A stretch of 64,000 nt of DNA, from contig JAIEEY010000080.1 of NCBI GenBank assembly GCA_029067205.1, forward strand, positions 1 through 64,000, read 5' to 3'. This DNA is from Lachnospiraceae bacterium. Its GTDB lineage: Bacteria; Bacillota; Clostridia; Lachnospirales; Lachnospiraceae. The notes below the pieces were generated by a model. That model did not search any database and was not told the DNA's origin. It saw only the letters and a program-made list of their open reading frames with translations. The position numbers and the translations under genes are program-made. This document shows positions 17,881 through 26,478 of this stretch, in pieces. Position 1 is the first letter of the stretch, and every line of letters starts with the position of its first letter.

Positions 17881-19572
17881 CTATTTATAAAGCTCGTCAA
17901 ACTGTCTCTGTAATTCTGCTGTAACTTCGTCGATACCTGCTGACTTCAATGCTGACTGGTACTCTGCAACGATATCCTCTGCTGTTCCGGAATACTTACC
18001 AAATGCAATCTGCTTCATGTAGTTCGTGGTAATCTCATTGATATTGGAGATCTGTGAACGAATATTGTCAACTTCTGCTACGAACTGACCATACGGATAT
18101 TCAATCTTGATCTTGTCGTACTCATCATACAGCGCGTTGATCTTATCCCAGTCGCGTGTAGCATCGGGAATCTCAAGGTCATCATTACGTCCCCACCAGT
18201 AATTTGTTGTGCCGTTGATGTTATCTGTATCCTGATTGTAGCCTTCTGGTGTTGTTCTCAATCCATCTGCTGTGATCTCATAAGATACACCCTCAATACC
18301 ATAGCAGAACAGCTTATAGCAGTCTGGGTCATTTCTCAGTAAGTCATATACCATCAATGCTCTCTCCGGATTCTTGCTGCCTGCAGAAACCGCCATTGCA
18401 CCATGAGTGATAGAAAGTGCAGTCACGTTTCCTGTCTCCTGACCAAAGTAGAAGAAGCCGGTCTCTGCATTTGGGTCATCATCATAAATCGTATTTGCCG
18501 GCGTGTGGCTTACCAGGTCAGTCCATGTCTGTGTATGGTGCTGCTCTGCTGCAACCTTGCCAATTCTGTAGTCATCACGGTTTGTTGAAGAAGTATTATT
18601 CAAAACGTCTGTCTGCCAAACACCAATCTCATCCCACTCCTTCATCATCTTTGCAAATTCTACAAGAGAATCTGTATCTGTCGCAAACGGAGAATATACA
18701 GTATAGAGATCACCTCTTGTGCCTCCCCACATAGCAGCGGAGTTGATACCGTCAATAGGTACATAATCAGAATGAGAAGCAATCCAGCCGCCTGCCATCT
18801 GTGCATACTGTGTACCATCGGAATCCCATGGAGTGATATCTGGATAAGTTTCTTTTACATATCTAAAGTAAGTTGTCATATCTTCCCAGCTCTGTACGCC
18901 GTTGGAAAGACCTGCTGCCTTAGCCCAGTCAAGACGATAGATAAAGCCATGGTTCGTCCACTGCGCATAATTATCCTCCGGAATCAGATAAATCTCTCCG
19001 TCATACTTGCATAGCTCCCAATTGGAAGCTGGAACGCTCGCCCAAGTCTTAGGGGCATAAGTTTTCAACATATCCTCTGACAGCTCTAAGAATGCGCCAT
19101 TCTTGGAATTTGGCCATGCATCCAGCCAGTCAGAAGCCGTTCCGACAAGATCCACTGTACCATCCATCTGTGCCAGTGTCAGATTGTAGTTAGACAGATA
19201 ATCTGTCCAGCTGATAAAGTAGGTCTGCAGCTCTGCGTTGCACTTCTCTGTCAGAATCTTGTTCAGCTCTGTCATCATTTGATCATACTTTTCCTTAGTT
19301 CCGGTCGGTGTCTCACCGGTTGTCATGTATGTAATGACAACATGCTCTGATGTGTCCACATTTGCCCATGGATCATCAGACGAAGCCGCTGCATCACCGC
19401 CAGAAGCGTTATCCGTTGACGCATTGTTATTGGATGCGGATGAATCTGCCGTTGCCGATGTGTCATTTGCATCTGAGCCGGAATTTGAGTCTGAATTACC
19501 ACCGCCGCAGCCTGTTGTAAGCCCAGCGATCATAGTGGTTGTCAATAGTAATGCCAATACTTTCTTTTTCAT
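17881..19572 (-). CDS. Sugar ABC transporter substrate-binding lipoprotein
   Basis: A 563-residue extracellular solute-binding protein of the LplA/family 1 type. The signal peptide ends in a lipobox GLTTGC (lipidated Cys22), followed by a Gly/Ser/Asn/Asp-rich tether (about 23-70) and the two-lobed binding domain. It delivers an oligosaccharide to the two permeases encoded just upstream. The ligand is not visible in the sequence; beta-galactosides are inferred from the neighbouring GH35, GH2 and GH42 genes. No importer ATPase gene is present, so a shared MsmX-type ATPase elsewhere is likely. Confidence 0.93.
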   Translation of the reverse strand: MKKKVLALLLTTTMIAGLTTGCGGGNSDSNSGSDANDTSATADSSASNNNASTDNASGGDAAASSDDPWANVDTSEHVVITYMTTGETPTGTKEKYDQMMTELNKILTEKCNAELQTYFISWTDYLSNYNLTLAQMDGTVDLVGTASDWLDAWPNSKNGAFLELSEDMLKTYAPKTWASVPASNWELCKYDGEIYLIPEDNYAQWTNHGFIYRLDWAKAAGLSNGVQSWEDMTTYFRYVKETYPDITPWDSDGTQYAQMAGGWIASHSDYVPIDGINSAAMWGGTRGDLYTVYSPFATDTDSLVEFAKMMKEWDEIGVWQTDVLNNTSSTNRDDYRIGKVAAEQHHTQTWTDLVSHTPANTIYDDDPNAETGFFYFGQETGNVTALSITHGAMAVSAGSKNPERALMVYDLLRNDPDCYKLFCYGIEGVSYEITADGLRTTPEGYNQDTDNINGTTNYWWGRNDDLEIPDATRDWDKINALYDEYDKIKIEYPYGQFVAEVDNIRSQISNINEITTNYMKQIAFGKYSGTAEDIVAEYQSALKSAGIDEVTAELQRQFDELYK

Positions 19573-19633
19573 TTTTTGTCCTCCTATTATCTTTTATTTG
19601 CTTATCCCCGCTCCCTGCGGAGCTATCGCCCTT

Positions 19634-20560
19634 TTAACCTTTAACAGCACCAACAGTGATACCGCTGATGAAATATTTCTGTACAAACGGATACAGCAAA
19701 ACGATCGGCCCTGTTGCGAGCACAGCGTTTGCCATCTTAACGCTCTCCTGCGGGATATCTGCCAGATTGATAAACTGACCTGCAACAGAATTCTTCAGCG
19801 CGTCCGTCTTGTTTACGATCTCATACAATGTAAACTGCAATGGTTTCACTGCCACCCTTGAACTTAAGAACAGTGATGACTGATACCACTCATTCCAGTA
19901 CCCTAATGCGAGAAACAGACCGATTGTCGCAAGTGCTGGCTTTAACATCGGCAAAATCAATGACACGAAAATCTTCATATCACCTGCACCGTCGATTTTG
20001 CCCGACTCTGTAATCTCATGCGGGATTGATTTGACGAAATTCTTCATCAATATAATCAGCCATGGTGACATCAACAGAGGCAGGAGAACTGCCAGATAGC
20101 TGTCCTTTAAATGATAGGTCTGTGTCATCAACAAGTAGTACGGCGCAAGTCCTGCCTGGAATAAACTTGTAAAGTAAATGAAGAATGATATCGCATTCCG
20201 GAATGGGAAATCCTTTCTCTGCAACGCATATCCAGTCATTGAGATGATAGATAACCCAACCAGTGTCCCGACTACCGTCAGGAGAATCGTCACCAGATAG
20301 GATAACCAGATTCCGCCACTCTTTGTGACCATGTTATATGCCGTCAAAGTAATGTCCTTTGGCAGGAACTGCACACCTTCCGCCCTGATCACGGATTCGC
20401 TGGTGAAGGATGTGCTGACGATAATGATAAATGGTACAATACAACAGATGGAATAGAGTGTCAGGAACACATATCCAAATCCTCTGATAATTTTATCCGA
20501 AGTACCAAGTCTCACCTTGGCGCCTGACTCTATAAGGTCTTTATCTTCTTTTCTTGCCAT
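19634..20560 (-). CDS. Sugar ABC transporter permease, LplC/MalG type
   Basis: A 308-residue integral membrane permease with six membrane segments. The cytoplasmic EAA-type loop reads ITESGKIDGAGDMKIFVSLILP and would contact the ATPase. The C-terminus KYFISGITVGAVKG is typical of LplC-like carbohydrate permeases. It lies between the other permease (15 bases) and the binding protein (61 bases). The latter gap has a small GCTCC/GGAGC hairpin (19610-19623) that could set relative expression. Confidence 0.94.
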   Translation of the reverse strand: MARKEDKDLIESGAKVRLGTSDKIIRGFGYVFLTLYSICCIVPFIIIVSTSFTSESVIRAEGVQFLPKDITLTAYNMVTKSGGIWLSYLVTILLTVVGTLVGLSIISMTGYALQRKDFPFRNAISFFIYFTSLFQAGLAPYYLLMTQTYHLKDSYLAVLLPLLMSPWLIILMKNFVKSIPHEITESGKIDGAGDMKIFVSLILPMLKPALATIGLFLALGYWNEWYQSSLFLSSRVAVKPLQFTLYEIVNKTDALKNSVAGQFINLADIPQESVKMANAVLATGPIVLLYPFVQKYFISGITVGAVKG

Positions 20561-20575
20561 GTTGATCCTCCTCTC

Positions 20576-21532
20576 CTAGAACAGTGAATAATCTGGTTCT
20601 ATTTTCTTTACGATAAAATTCACAGTCATAACAATGATAAATCCGATCACAGACTGGTACAGACCAACTGCTGATGCCGTAGAGAAATTAAAGTCTGTCA
20701 TCGTCGCACGATATACATATGTCTCAATGATATCTGTCGAATTGTAAAGAATTGGATTCGTGCCTACAATATTGTAGAACAGTCCGAAGTTACCTTTTAC
20801 GATACCGCCGAGCGCAAACAGAAGCAGGATAACGATTGTAGGCTTGAGGCTGGGAAGGATTATGTAGCGGATTCTCTGGAATCCGTTTGCACCGTCTACT
20901 TTCGCAGCTTCCATCATTTCACCATCAATCCCCATGATCGCTGCAAAATATACAACGGAATTGTATCCAGTCTGCTGCCACAGATATACGATGATCATGA
21001 TTGGCGGCCAGACATTCGGATTCGAGTATGGCTGCCACCGCTCCATGCCAAGGCTCGTCAGAATACCATTTACAAAACCTGTGTCGTAATTGAGCAGGTT
21101 AAATACCAGAATACCTACCAAAACCTGTGAGATGAAATACGGCAGAAACATGATCGTCTGGGAAATCTTCTTGAACCATTTACTGCGCATTTCGTTCAAA
21201 AGAATTGCCACAAATACTGCCAGGAAATTGCCAAGTATGATAAATGCCAGATTGTACAGGATCGTATTCTTGGTCAGACTTAGCAGTTTTCCTGATGTGG
21301 CAAGAAACTTGAAGTTATCCAGTCCGATAAACTTACTTCCAAAAATTCCATCCCTGTAGTTGTACTTAACAAATGCAACCCAGATACCAGGCATCGGCGC
21401 ATAGCTGAATGCCAGGAAAAACAGAACAGCAGGAAGACACATCAGAAGCAGAACTCTGTACTTCTTTACTTTCTGAAAAAAGGTGAGGCTTGCATTGTAA
21501 TTACTCTTCACCTTGGTTTTTGTTTTCCCCAT
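20576..21532 (-). CDS. Sugar ABC transporter permease, LplB type
   Basis: A 318-residue permease and the first gene of the importer operon. Six membrane segments follow a basic N-terminus. The EAA-type loop is MMEAAKVDGANGFQRIRYIILP, and the C-terminus VKKIEPDYSLF is the LplB-type ending. The start is the ATG at 21532 with GGGAGG just upstream; the longer frame from 21580 would run through the operator region. Transcription starts at a promoter with a LacI-type box. Confidence 0.94.
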   Translation of the reverse strand: MGKTKTKVKSNYNASLTFFQKVKKYRVLLLMCLPAVLFFLAFSYAPMPGIWVAFVKYNYRDGIFGSKFIGLDNFKFLATSGKLLSLTKNTILYNLAFIILGNFLAVFVAILLNEMRSKWFKKISQTIMFLPYFISQVLVGILVFNLLNYDTGFVNGILTSLGMERWQPYSNPNVWPPIMIIVYLWQQTGYNSVVYFAAIMGIDGEMMEAAKVDGANGFQRIRYIILPSLKPTIVILLLFALGGIVKGNFGLFYNIVGTNPILYNSTDIIETYVYRATMTDFNFSTASAVGLYQSVIGFIIVMTVNFIVKKIEPDYSLF

Positions 21533-21566
21533 AGTATTACCTCCCTCGTTTATAAATTGACTACTC

Positions 21567-21615
21567 GAAACCGATTTCATATTTAAATAATATTACTTAT
21601 GTTGTTGAAAGTCAA
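21567..21615 (-). promoter_or_regulatory. ABC importer promoter with LacI-family operator
   Basis: Minus-strand TTGACT (21610-21615), a 17-base spacer and TATTAT (21587-21592) form a good promoter. Directly downstream lies GAAACCGATTTC (21567-21578), a near-palindrome with a central CG, as LacI/PurR-type operators have. Binding there would block the start site. The adjacent lacI-type gene is the obvious regulator. Confidence 0.7.
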
Positions 21616-21722
21616 TATGTTTTTATGCATTAAAAGGCATGTTCTATAGTTCTCACATTGTTATGAGCTCGTTTTTGTGCATATTGTATATAATGACTAT
21701 TGGTCATTTATTTTTATGATAC

Positions 21723-21765
21723 AAAAAAAGAGCGAAAATAAGACTTTCCATCTTATTTGCACTCT
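21723..21765 (-). terminator. Terminator of the LacI-family gene
   Basis: A 15-base stem with two mismatches (21729-21743 with 21751-21765) and a minus-strand run of seven T lie 35 bases past the regulator stop. Confidence 0.85.
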
Positions 21766-21799
21766 TTGTCATGAAATCGCATTCATTTTGTGTCCTGCC

Positions 21800-22852
21800 T
21801 CAAACTATTGGTGCTGGTCCGCTGCTCTCGCGTATGACAAGACTTGGCATCACCATGCGCAGCGCGTCTTTTTTTCTTCCCTCGATTAGAGCAATCGAAG
21901 TATCAATCAGCTTTTTTCCATACTCCTCATAATTATAGTCGATACTTGTGAGTCTCGGCATCGCCATCTCAGTTATATATGTATTGTCATAGCTTACAAC
22001 AGACATATCCCGCGGTATGCGTACTCCATGTTCATTCAGGCATTTCATAACTCCCATCGCCGTAAAATCATTGACAGCGATCACAGCTGTCATATCTGTT
22101 CGTTTTGCCAGTATTTCATTCATCTGCCTGTATCCTGTCTCAAAATCGTAACTGCCCCCGTCATCCATGACCAGATCAGGATCATATGGTATCTTGTTTT
22201 CCTTGAGAATCTGCTTATACATCTGTGATTTTTCAAAGGTGGCCAGCACATCCTGTCTGCCACCAACCAGGGCAATTTTGCGATGCCCTAATGCCAACAG
22301 ATGTTCCATCAGCAGTTCCATAGCTTTCATGCTGTCAATGCGGACTACATGACACCGGGTACCATCTAGTTTTCCTGTCACAATGACAGGTATTGTGGAC
22401 ATGATATCATTGATAAGCTCAACATACTCGATACTGGATGCCAGATCATCTACCCTGCCGCCAAGCTGTATGATCGCGTCAACCTTCTGTTCCTGAAGCT
22501 TCCCCAAAAGCTCCACTTCATTTTCTGTCTTTCCCAATGAATTATAGAGTACAACCGTATATCCTGCTTCTCTTGCCGCCTGTTCACAAGCGACAAAAAG
22601 GGCGGCATAATACGGATTTCTGATATCTGCAGCCAACACTCCAATTGTTTGCGTTCTGGTATCGGCGAGTCCTTTCGCCAATACGTTTGGCTTAAAATTA
22701 TACTTTGCGATCAACGCCTCCACTTTTTCCCGTTTTTCAGGACGTACTCTCGCTTTCCTAGTGAGTACTCTCGACACGGTCGCCGGAGATACGCCCGCCT
22801 CTTTCGCTATATCGTATATTGTTATCGCCTTGCTTTCACTGCCTTTTTGCAT
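21800..22852 (-). CDS. LacI-family transcriptional regulator
   Basis: A 350-residue repressor. The N-terminal helix-turn-helix ITIYDIAKEAGVSPATVSRVL is followed by the hinge NFKPNVLAKGLA and the periplasmic-binding-like ligand domain (QTIGVLAADIRNPYYAALF onward). The ATG at 22852 is chosen because the upstream in-frame GTG overlaps the AAGGAGG site. It lies upstream of the sugar importer on the same strand, but a terminator and a new promoter separate them. Boxes with core AACCGATT at its own promoter, the importer and GH42 suggest autoregulation and a small galactoside regulon. The inducer is unknown. Confidence 0.95.
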   Translation of the reverse strand: MQKGSESKAITIYDIAKEAGVSPATVSRVLTRKARVRPEKREKVEALIAKYNFKPNVLAKGLADTRTQTIGVLAADIRNPYYAALFVACEQAAREAGYTVVLYNSLGKTENEVELLGKLQEQKVDAIIQLGGRVDDLASSIEYVELINDIMSTIPVIVTGKLDGTRCHVVRIDSMKAMELLMEHLLALGHRKIALVGGRQDVLATFEKSQMYKQILKENKIPYDPDLVMDDGGSYDFETGYRQMNEILAKRTDMTAVIAVNDFTAMGVMKCLNEHGVRIPRDMSVVSYDNTYITEMAMPRLTSIDYNYEEYGKKLIDTSIALIEGRKKDALRMVMPSLVIRESSGPAPIV

Positions 22853-22969
22853 GGCACATAACACCTCCTTAGTAATTCCCCTCTACAATAACTATTCAGT
22901 CTCTTCATAATCAGTGGCTTCAAACCTATGAAATTTTTTCTAAATAGTTATCTCTATCACCTTAATACG

Positions 22970-23007
22970 AGTATACACTTTATCTTTTTTCACTGTCAAC
23001 CGATTTC
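22970..23007 (-). promoter_or_regulatory. lacI-type gene promoter with overlapping operator
   Basis: Minus-strand TTGACA (22994-22999), an 18-base spacer and TATACT (22970-22975). AACCGATTTC (22998-23007), shared with the importer operator, overlaps the -35 and would give autoregulation. Confidence 0.6.
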
Positions 23008-23017
23008 ATGGAAATAC

Positions 23018-24151
23018 CTACACACCCCTTGGCATAAAGATTTCCCTTCCCAGCTCCACCAGAATCAAAAGCGTCACTGGTCCCAGAATGACACCGCCAA
23101 TACCATAGTATATTACACCTGCATATACAGAGATCAGTATTGCTACCGGTGAGAATTTCAGACCATTCCCCAGTAGCCGCGGCTCCAAAAATTCCCGTAT
23201 TATTACACACATAAAATACGTAAGAATGATGATCACTCCACTGCCAATATTCCCTTTTAGGAATTCCATCACCCCGATCGGAATGAGCACAATCCCTGTC
23301 CCGATGAACGGAAGAAAATCCATAAATCCGGCAAGAATTCCATAAAACCAGCCTTCCGTTGTTCCCCCAAGATACAGACCGATTGTCGCAGTAATACTAA
23401 TGCATATGAGTATGATAGTCTGTGTCTTCAGATATGTCTTGATCATGTTTCCAAGCTTTTTTCCAATGCGCAGAATAATGGACAGAATATGGTCAATCGC
23501 TGGCTCTATCGCTGCAAGGTTCAGCAGTCCCTGCTGCCAGCTTTCAATTTCCCTCGCAAACAGGACAACACAAATAAAACTTACCACAACAAAAGTCCCT
23601 ACACGCCCCGCCACAGACAGATAGCGAAGACTCCCCGTCAGCAATCCATCGCCAGACCTTGTAAGACATTCCCCAAGCTCTGCAACTCTCTCTGATATCC
23701 AAAGTTCAACAGTCCCCCGCTGTAATTGAAAAAAATCCTCAATTTCCGCACTGAGACCTGCAATCAGTTGTGTGATATTGTCTGTCCAGAAGTCTGCGTT
23801 TTGCACAAGCATCCTTGCCTTGCTGATCAGAAATGTGCCAAGCCCTACAATAATTAATGCGACAATTAAAATAATGCCAAACAAAATCCCTCCAGCCATA
23901 AATCCTTTTTGCCCAGACCTGCTTCTGTTTTTGTCATTTCCCCTTGTTCCATTGTTTTCTGTCTCCACAATCCCCGTACCACTAGTCCTCTCCCGCCGCT
24001 GACAAAACCTCTGTAATGGCACCACGATCAAGAATGCTATTAGCAGCGGAAGAAAATATGGAAGAAGATACTTTAAAGCCAACAAAACTGACACTGATGT
24101 CAGAATGTATAGTACAACTCGCTGATAGTCACTTCTCGCTAAAAATTCCAT
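23018..24151 (-). CDS. AI-2E family membrane transporter
   Basis: A 377-residue polytopic protein of the AI-2E/YtvI/PerM family. It has a paired N-terminal helix region (about 10-40), two further helices, a central extracellular or amphipathic region and C-terminal helices with the conserved LYLGGTTEGWFYGILAGFMD and DFLPFIGTGIVLIP blocks. Family members export small molecules or exchange ions; AI-2 export itself is shown for only a few. The start is the ATG at 24151 after GGGGGG. Two direct AACCGATT copies lie upstream (24311-24329), so it may belong to the same regulon. Confidence 0.88.
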   Translation of the reverse strand: MEFLARSDYQRVVLYILTSVSVLLALKYLLPYFLPLLIAFLIVVPLQRFCQRRERTSGTGIVETENNGTRGNDKNRSRSGQKGFMAGGILFGIILIVALIIVGLGTFLISKARMLVQNADFWTDNITQLIAGLSAEIEDFFQLQRGTVELWISERVAELGECLTRSGDGLLTGSLRYLSVAGRVGTFVVVSFICVVLFAREIESWQQGLLNLAAIEPAIDHILSIILRIGKKLGNMIKTYLKTQTIILICISITATIGLYLGGTTEGWFYGILAGFMDFLPFIGTGIVLIPIGVMEFLKGNIGSGVIIILTYFMCVIIREFLEPRLLGNGLKFSPVAILISVYAGVIYYGIGGVILGPVTLLILVELGREIFMPRGV

Positions 24152-24297
24152 ATTTCCCCCCGCTTTTTGTCGAGTACTCTCCAGAATACCAAAGCTTCTG
24201 GCACCACTCAATGTATATGACCAACATGAAAACTATAAGTTATTTCATGTTTTAATCTATATTTCCTTCCTTTCATATTATCCATACTCCGTTCGTT

Positions 24298-24329
24298 TTT
24301 ATACAACGCAAACCGATTATGAACCGATT
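24298..24329 (-). promoter_or_regulatory. Tandem AACCGATT boxes upstream of the AI-2E gene
   Basis: AACCGATT occurs at 24311-24318 and again at 24322-24329, 11 bases apart. On the minus strand a TATAAA (24298-24303) lies 17 bases from a weak -35, so both boxes would fall in the spacer and -35. This is the same core as at the GH42, importer and lacI promoters. The 24152-24297 stretch holds no gene. Confidence 0.35.
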
Positions 24330-24455
24330 TTCTTGCAATTTTTTCACAAAATTCCACATCAGATTGGCTTGTGCGAATCGCTCTAATATCTAAAACAAAA
24401 AACGCATACAAATTTTTGTATATTATATTGACTTGCGAAAAGCAGTTTGTTTTAA

Positions 24456-24626
24456 TGCAGCGTTACTGTTCACACCCCTACTGTGTTTTGCATATTTATA
24501 CGTTTTTTCGGTGTGAACAGCAACATTTATGCATATAATATGCTAAAGGGAAAAAGCTAAAGCTTTTAGCATTTTGGCGCTCGATTCCCACTACTTTAAT
24601 GGGGAAGTGAACAGTAACGATGCAGC
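24456..24626. repeat. Inverted-repeat element, possible miniature element
   Basis: TGCAGCGTTACTGTTCAC (24456-24473) and its inverse with one mismatch (24607-24624) bound about 169 bases. A further inverse copy of the arm, GGTGTGAACAGCAAC (24510-24524), lies inside, as does a CTAAA/TTTAG hairpin. TGCAGC occurs at both edges. No open frame is inside. It lies just before the Rpn-type pseudogene. It could be a MITE or a structured noncoding repeat. Confidence 0.5.
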
Positions 24627-24708
24627 AGCAGGCATATATTCATCTATCGATACGCTATGGCAAAATGATATAATCTGTGTTACTATACTATTAAGTGGAG
24701 TTTTGTAA

Positions 24709-25141
24709 ATGGGTGTAAAAGACATTACAGAGAATATACTGGCTGATTATAATGATGTGTTTTCCGGCATTATAAACGATGTACTGTTTGACGGAGAGCA
24801 AGTCTTTTCCGAAAGTGAGCTTGAAAACATCAAAGATAACAGCCAGAACAAATTTAACAACAAGATTCACGAATAGGAGCGCGATGTATCCAAACACTGG
24901 ACTCAGCCCAAAAGCCTGTATGAATGTGGATATTCCAGAAAAACTGAAACCCTATGTGAATGACTATAAGATCAATCTTGTAGAGGTTGCTTTTGTGGAC
25001 GACAAACTGGACAATTTCCACAGCGATTTCCGTATCATCGCTGAATATTTTGTTAATACACGTAAGAATGCGGACTATATACCAAGTCCTCAGGAAATCT
25101 TACGTGTAGATGAATTTCTGAAATTACTACAGTTCCTTACT
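24709..25141 (+). pseudogene. Rpn/PD-(D/E)XK transposase-like family, deleted and interrupted
   Basis: The N-terminal part, MGVKDITENILADYNDVFSG to NKIHE (24709-24873), ends in TAG. The same frame continues as ERDVSKHW. The C-terminal part, DIPEKLKPYVNDYKIN to DEFLKLLQFLT, is in another frame (about 24926-25138). Both ends match the Lachnospiraceae Rpn-like nuclease/putative transposase family, but about 200 central residues are missing. It therefore has a stop, a frameshift and an internal deletion and cannot make an active nuclease. Its end abuts the convergent deacetylase gene. Confidence 0.75.
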
Positions 25142-25952
25142 ATAATGAAACCTGCTCGCCCCCTTTGACCTCCACAAAGCATTCGTCATCGATACACAGC
25201 CACAGGCTTTGCACGCATGGATTGTATACAAAAGAACCATCCGCCGCAAACTGTGCCATCTTCACCACGTCCATATAATCAACAACCTGTATGTTCGTCG
25301 CATACCAGATGTCATCCTGTCCGCCAGCCATCCTGCAGAAATCCTCAATCACATTCCAGTTATCGTTTCTTGCAAACTCATAGCTGTGTCCCCACACATA
25401 CATCAGATACAGATATTGCTTTTTCTTCAATTCCACAAACTGCTTCCCCAGCCCTAACAGGTTATGGTCATGATGGCAGGTTGCCTTCCACTGCAGAAAA
25501 TTCTCTGGAAGTGCAAAGCTGTCTGAATCACCGACAATCCTGCCATAACGAATTCCGAGCCCCGGGAGCAGGTCACAGATTTCCCTCGAATAAGAACCGT
25601 TCGGATAAGCCAGACCGCGCACCGGATACCCCATGATTTCCTCCAGCTTTTTCCTGTCCTCAATAATCTCCTGTGCCACGCTTGTGAGCGGGCAGCGCTC
25701 AATCGTGGGGTGTGATACCGTGTGGCATGCCACTTCATGCCCTTTGTAGAGCTCCCTGTACTCCGCCTGCGGTATTCGCACCGGATCACCTTCTAAACCA
25801 CTGTTTACATTAAAAGTCGCCTTGATGCCATATTTGTTAAATATCTCCACAAGGCGCCTGTCCTCATGCTTCCCATCATCATAGCTCATCGTCAGCGCCT
25901 TGTGTTTTCCGCCCGGATAACATGCATAAATCTTCTTAATGTTTGTCTTCAT
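25140..25952 (-). CDS. Polysaccharide deacetylase (NodB-fold)
   Basis: A 270-residue carbohydrate esterase-4-like enzyme. The metal-binding motif SYDDG gives Asp25 and Asp26, and the HTVSHP motif gives His77 and His81. A conserved WGHSYEF block lies near the C-terminus. There is no signal peptide, so it acts in the cytoplasm, unlike peptidoglycan deacetylases. A role on an imported N-acetylated or acetylated sugar is plausible. It is a single gene, convergent with the Rpn-type pseudogene. Confidence 0.9.
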   Translation of the reverse strand: MKTNIKKIYACYPGGKHKALTMSYDDGKHEDRRLVEIFNKYGIKATFNVNSGLEGDPVRIPQAEYRELYKGHEVACHTVSHPTIERCPLTSVAQEIIEDRKKLEEIMGYPVRGLAYPNGSYSREICDLLPGLGIRYGRIVGDSDSFALPENFLQWKATCHHDHNLLGLGKQFVELKKKQYLYLMYVWGHSYEFARNDNWNVIEDFCRMAGGQDDIWYATNIQVVDYMDVVKMAQFAADGSFVYNPCVQSLWLCIDDECFVEVKGGEQVSL

Positions 25953-25986
25953 TTGTCTTCCACACCTTTCTCAATAATTCAACTAT

Positions 25987-26394
25987 CTATTTCATCCTCT
26001 CCGCCTTGATGTTCTTCTCAAAATGTGCCACCAGTCTCCTCCCTTCCTCCTCGTCAGCCTCCTCGAGCGCGCTGATAAATTCCTCCAGCGGTCCTCTCGT
26101 CTCCTTGTCCGCCATAGCAAGGGAATGTTTCAGACTTGCAGCATAATCCTCAATGCACTCGCTGAACTCAAAAGAAACACTGTCGTCAGGAAGCATTGTT
26201 ATATTGAGTGTATATGCAACATTTGTCCACACTACTTTCTGTGTCATGGCACACAGCTCCTTTGCTTTTTTCAGGAAATACATTCCTGCCTCTGTTCTGT
26301 CGAGGACATCGTCCAAGGTAATCCCGAAGAAATCAAAATCCTCCTGTGTGGCAATACACTCCACCTTCAAATCTGCCTTCTTATGATATTCCAT
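25987..26394 (-). CDS. MecA-like adaptor-type protein, unknown
   Basis: About 135 residues. The N-terminal 85 residues (IATQEDFDFFGITLDDVLDR, then FLKKAKEL) resemble the N-terminal domain of MecA-type ClpC adaptors. The usual MecA C-terminal domain is replaced by an acidic helix (EEFISALEEADEEEGRR). The start is the ATG at 26394, with GGAGG nine bases upstream in the leader. It is read after an upstream unknown gene through a weak terminator hairpin. The adaptor idea is a family-level guess. Confidence 0.65.
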   Translation of the reverse strand: MEYHKKADLKVECIATQEDFDFFGITLDDVLDRTEAGMYFLKKAKELCAMTQKVVWTNVAYTLNITMLPDDSVSFEFSECIEDYAASLKHSLAMADKETRGPLEEFISALEEADEEEGRRLVAHFEKNIKAERMK

Positions 26395-26418
26395 CTGCCC
26401 TATCCTCCTATAGGAAAA

Positions 26419-26442
26419 GGACGCTGAATTGTGACAGCGTCC
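26419..26442 (-). terminator. Hairpin between two small genes
   Basis: GGACGCTG with CAGCGTCC form a perfect 8-base stem, followed on the minus strand by TTTT. It lies 37 bases after the 26479-26865 gene stop and just before the ribosome site of the MecA-like gene, so readthrough is likely partial. Confidence 0.55.
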
Positions 26443-26478
26443 CATGTTTCCATCATGACAAGAGTTCTATTTTCATCT

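Noticed and set aside
24779-25168. 129-residue plus-strand ORF
   Set aside because: Its first part is the wrong frame of the Rpn-type N-terminus; only its end is a genuine fragment of the pseudogene.
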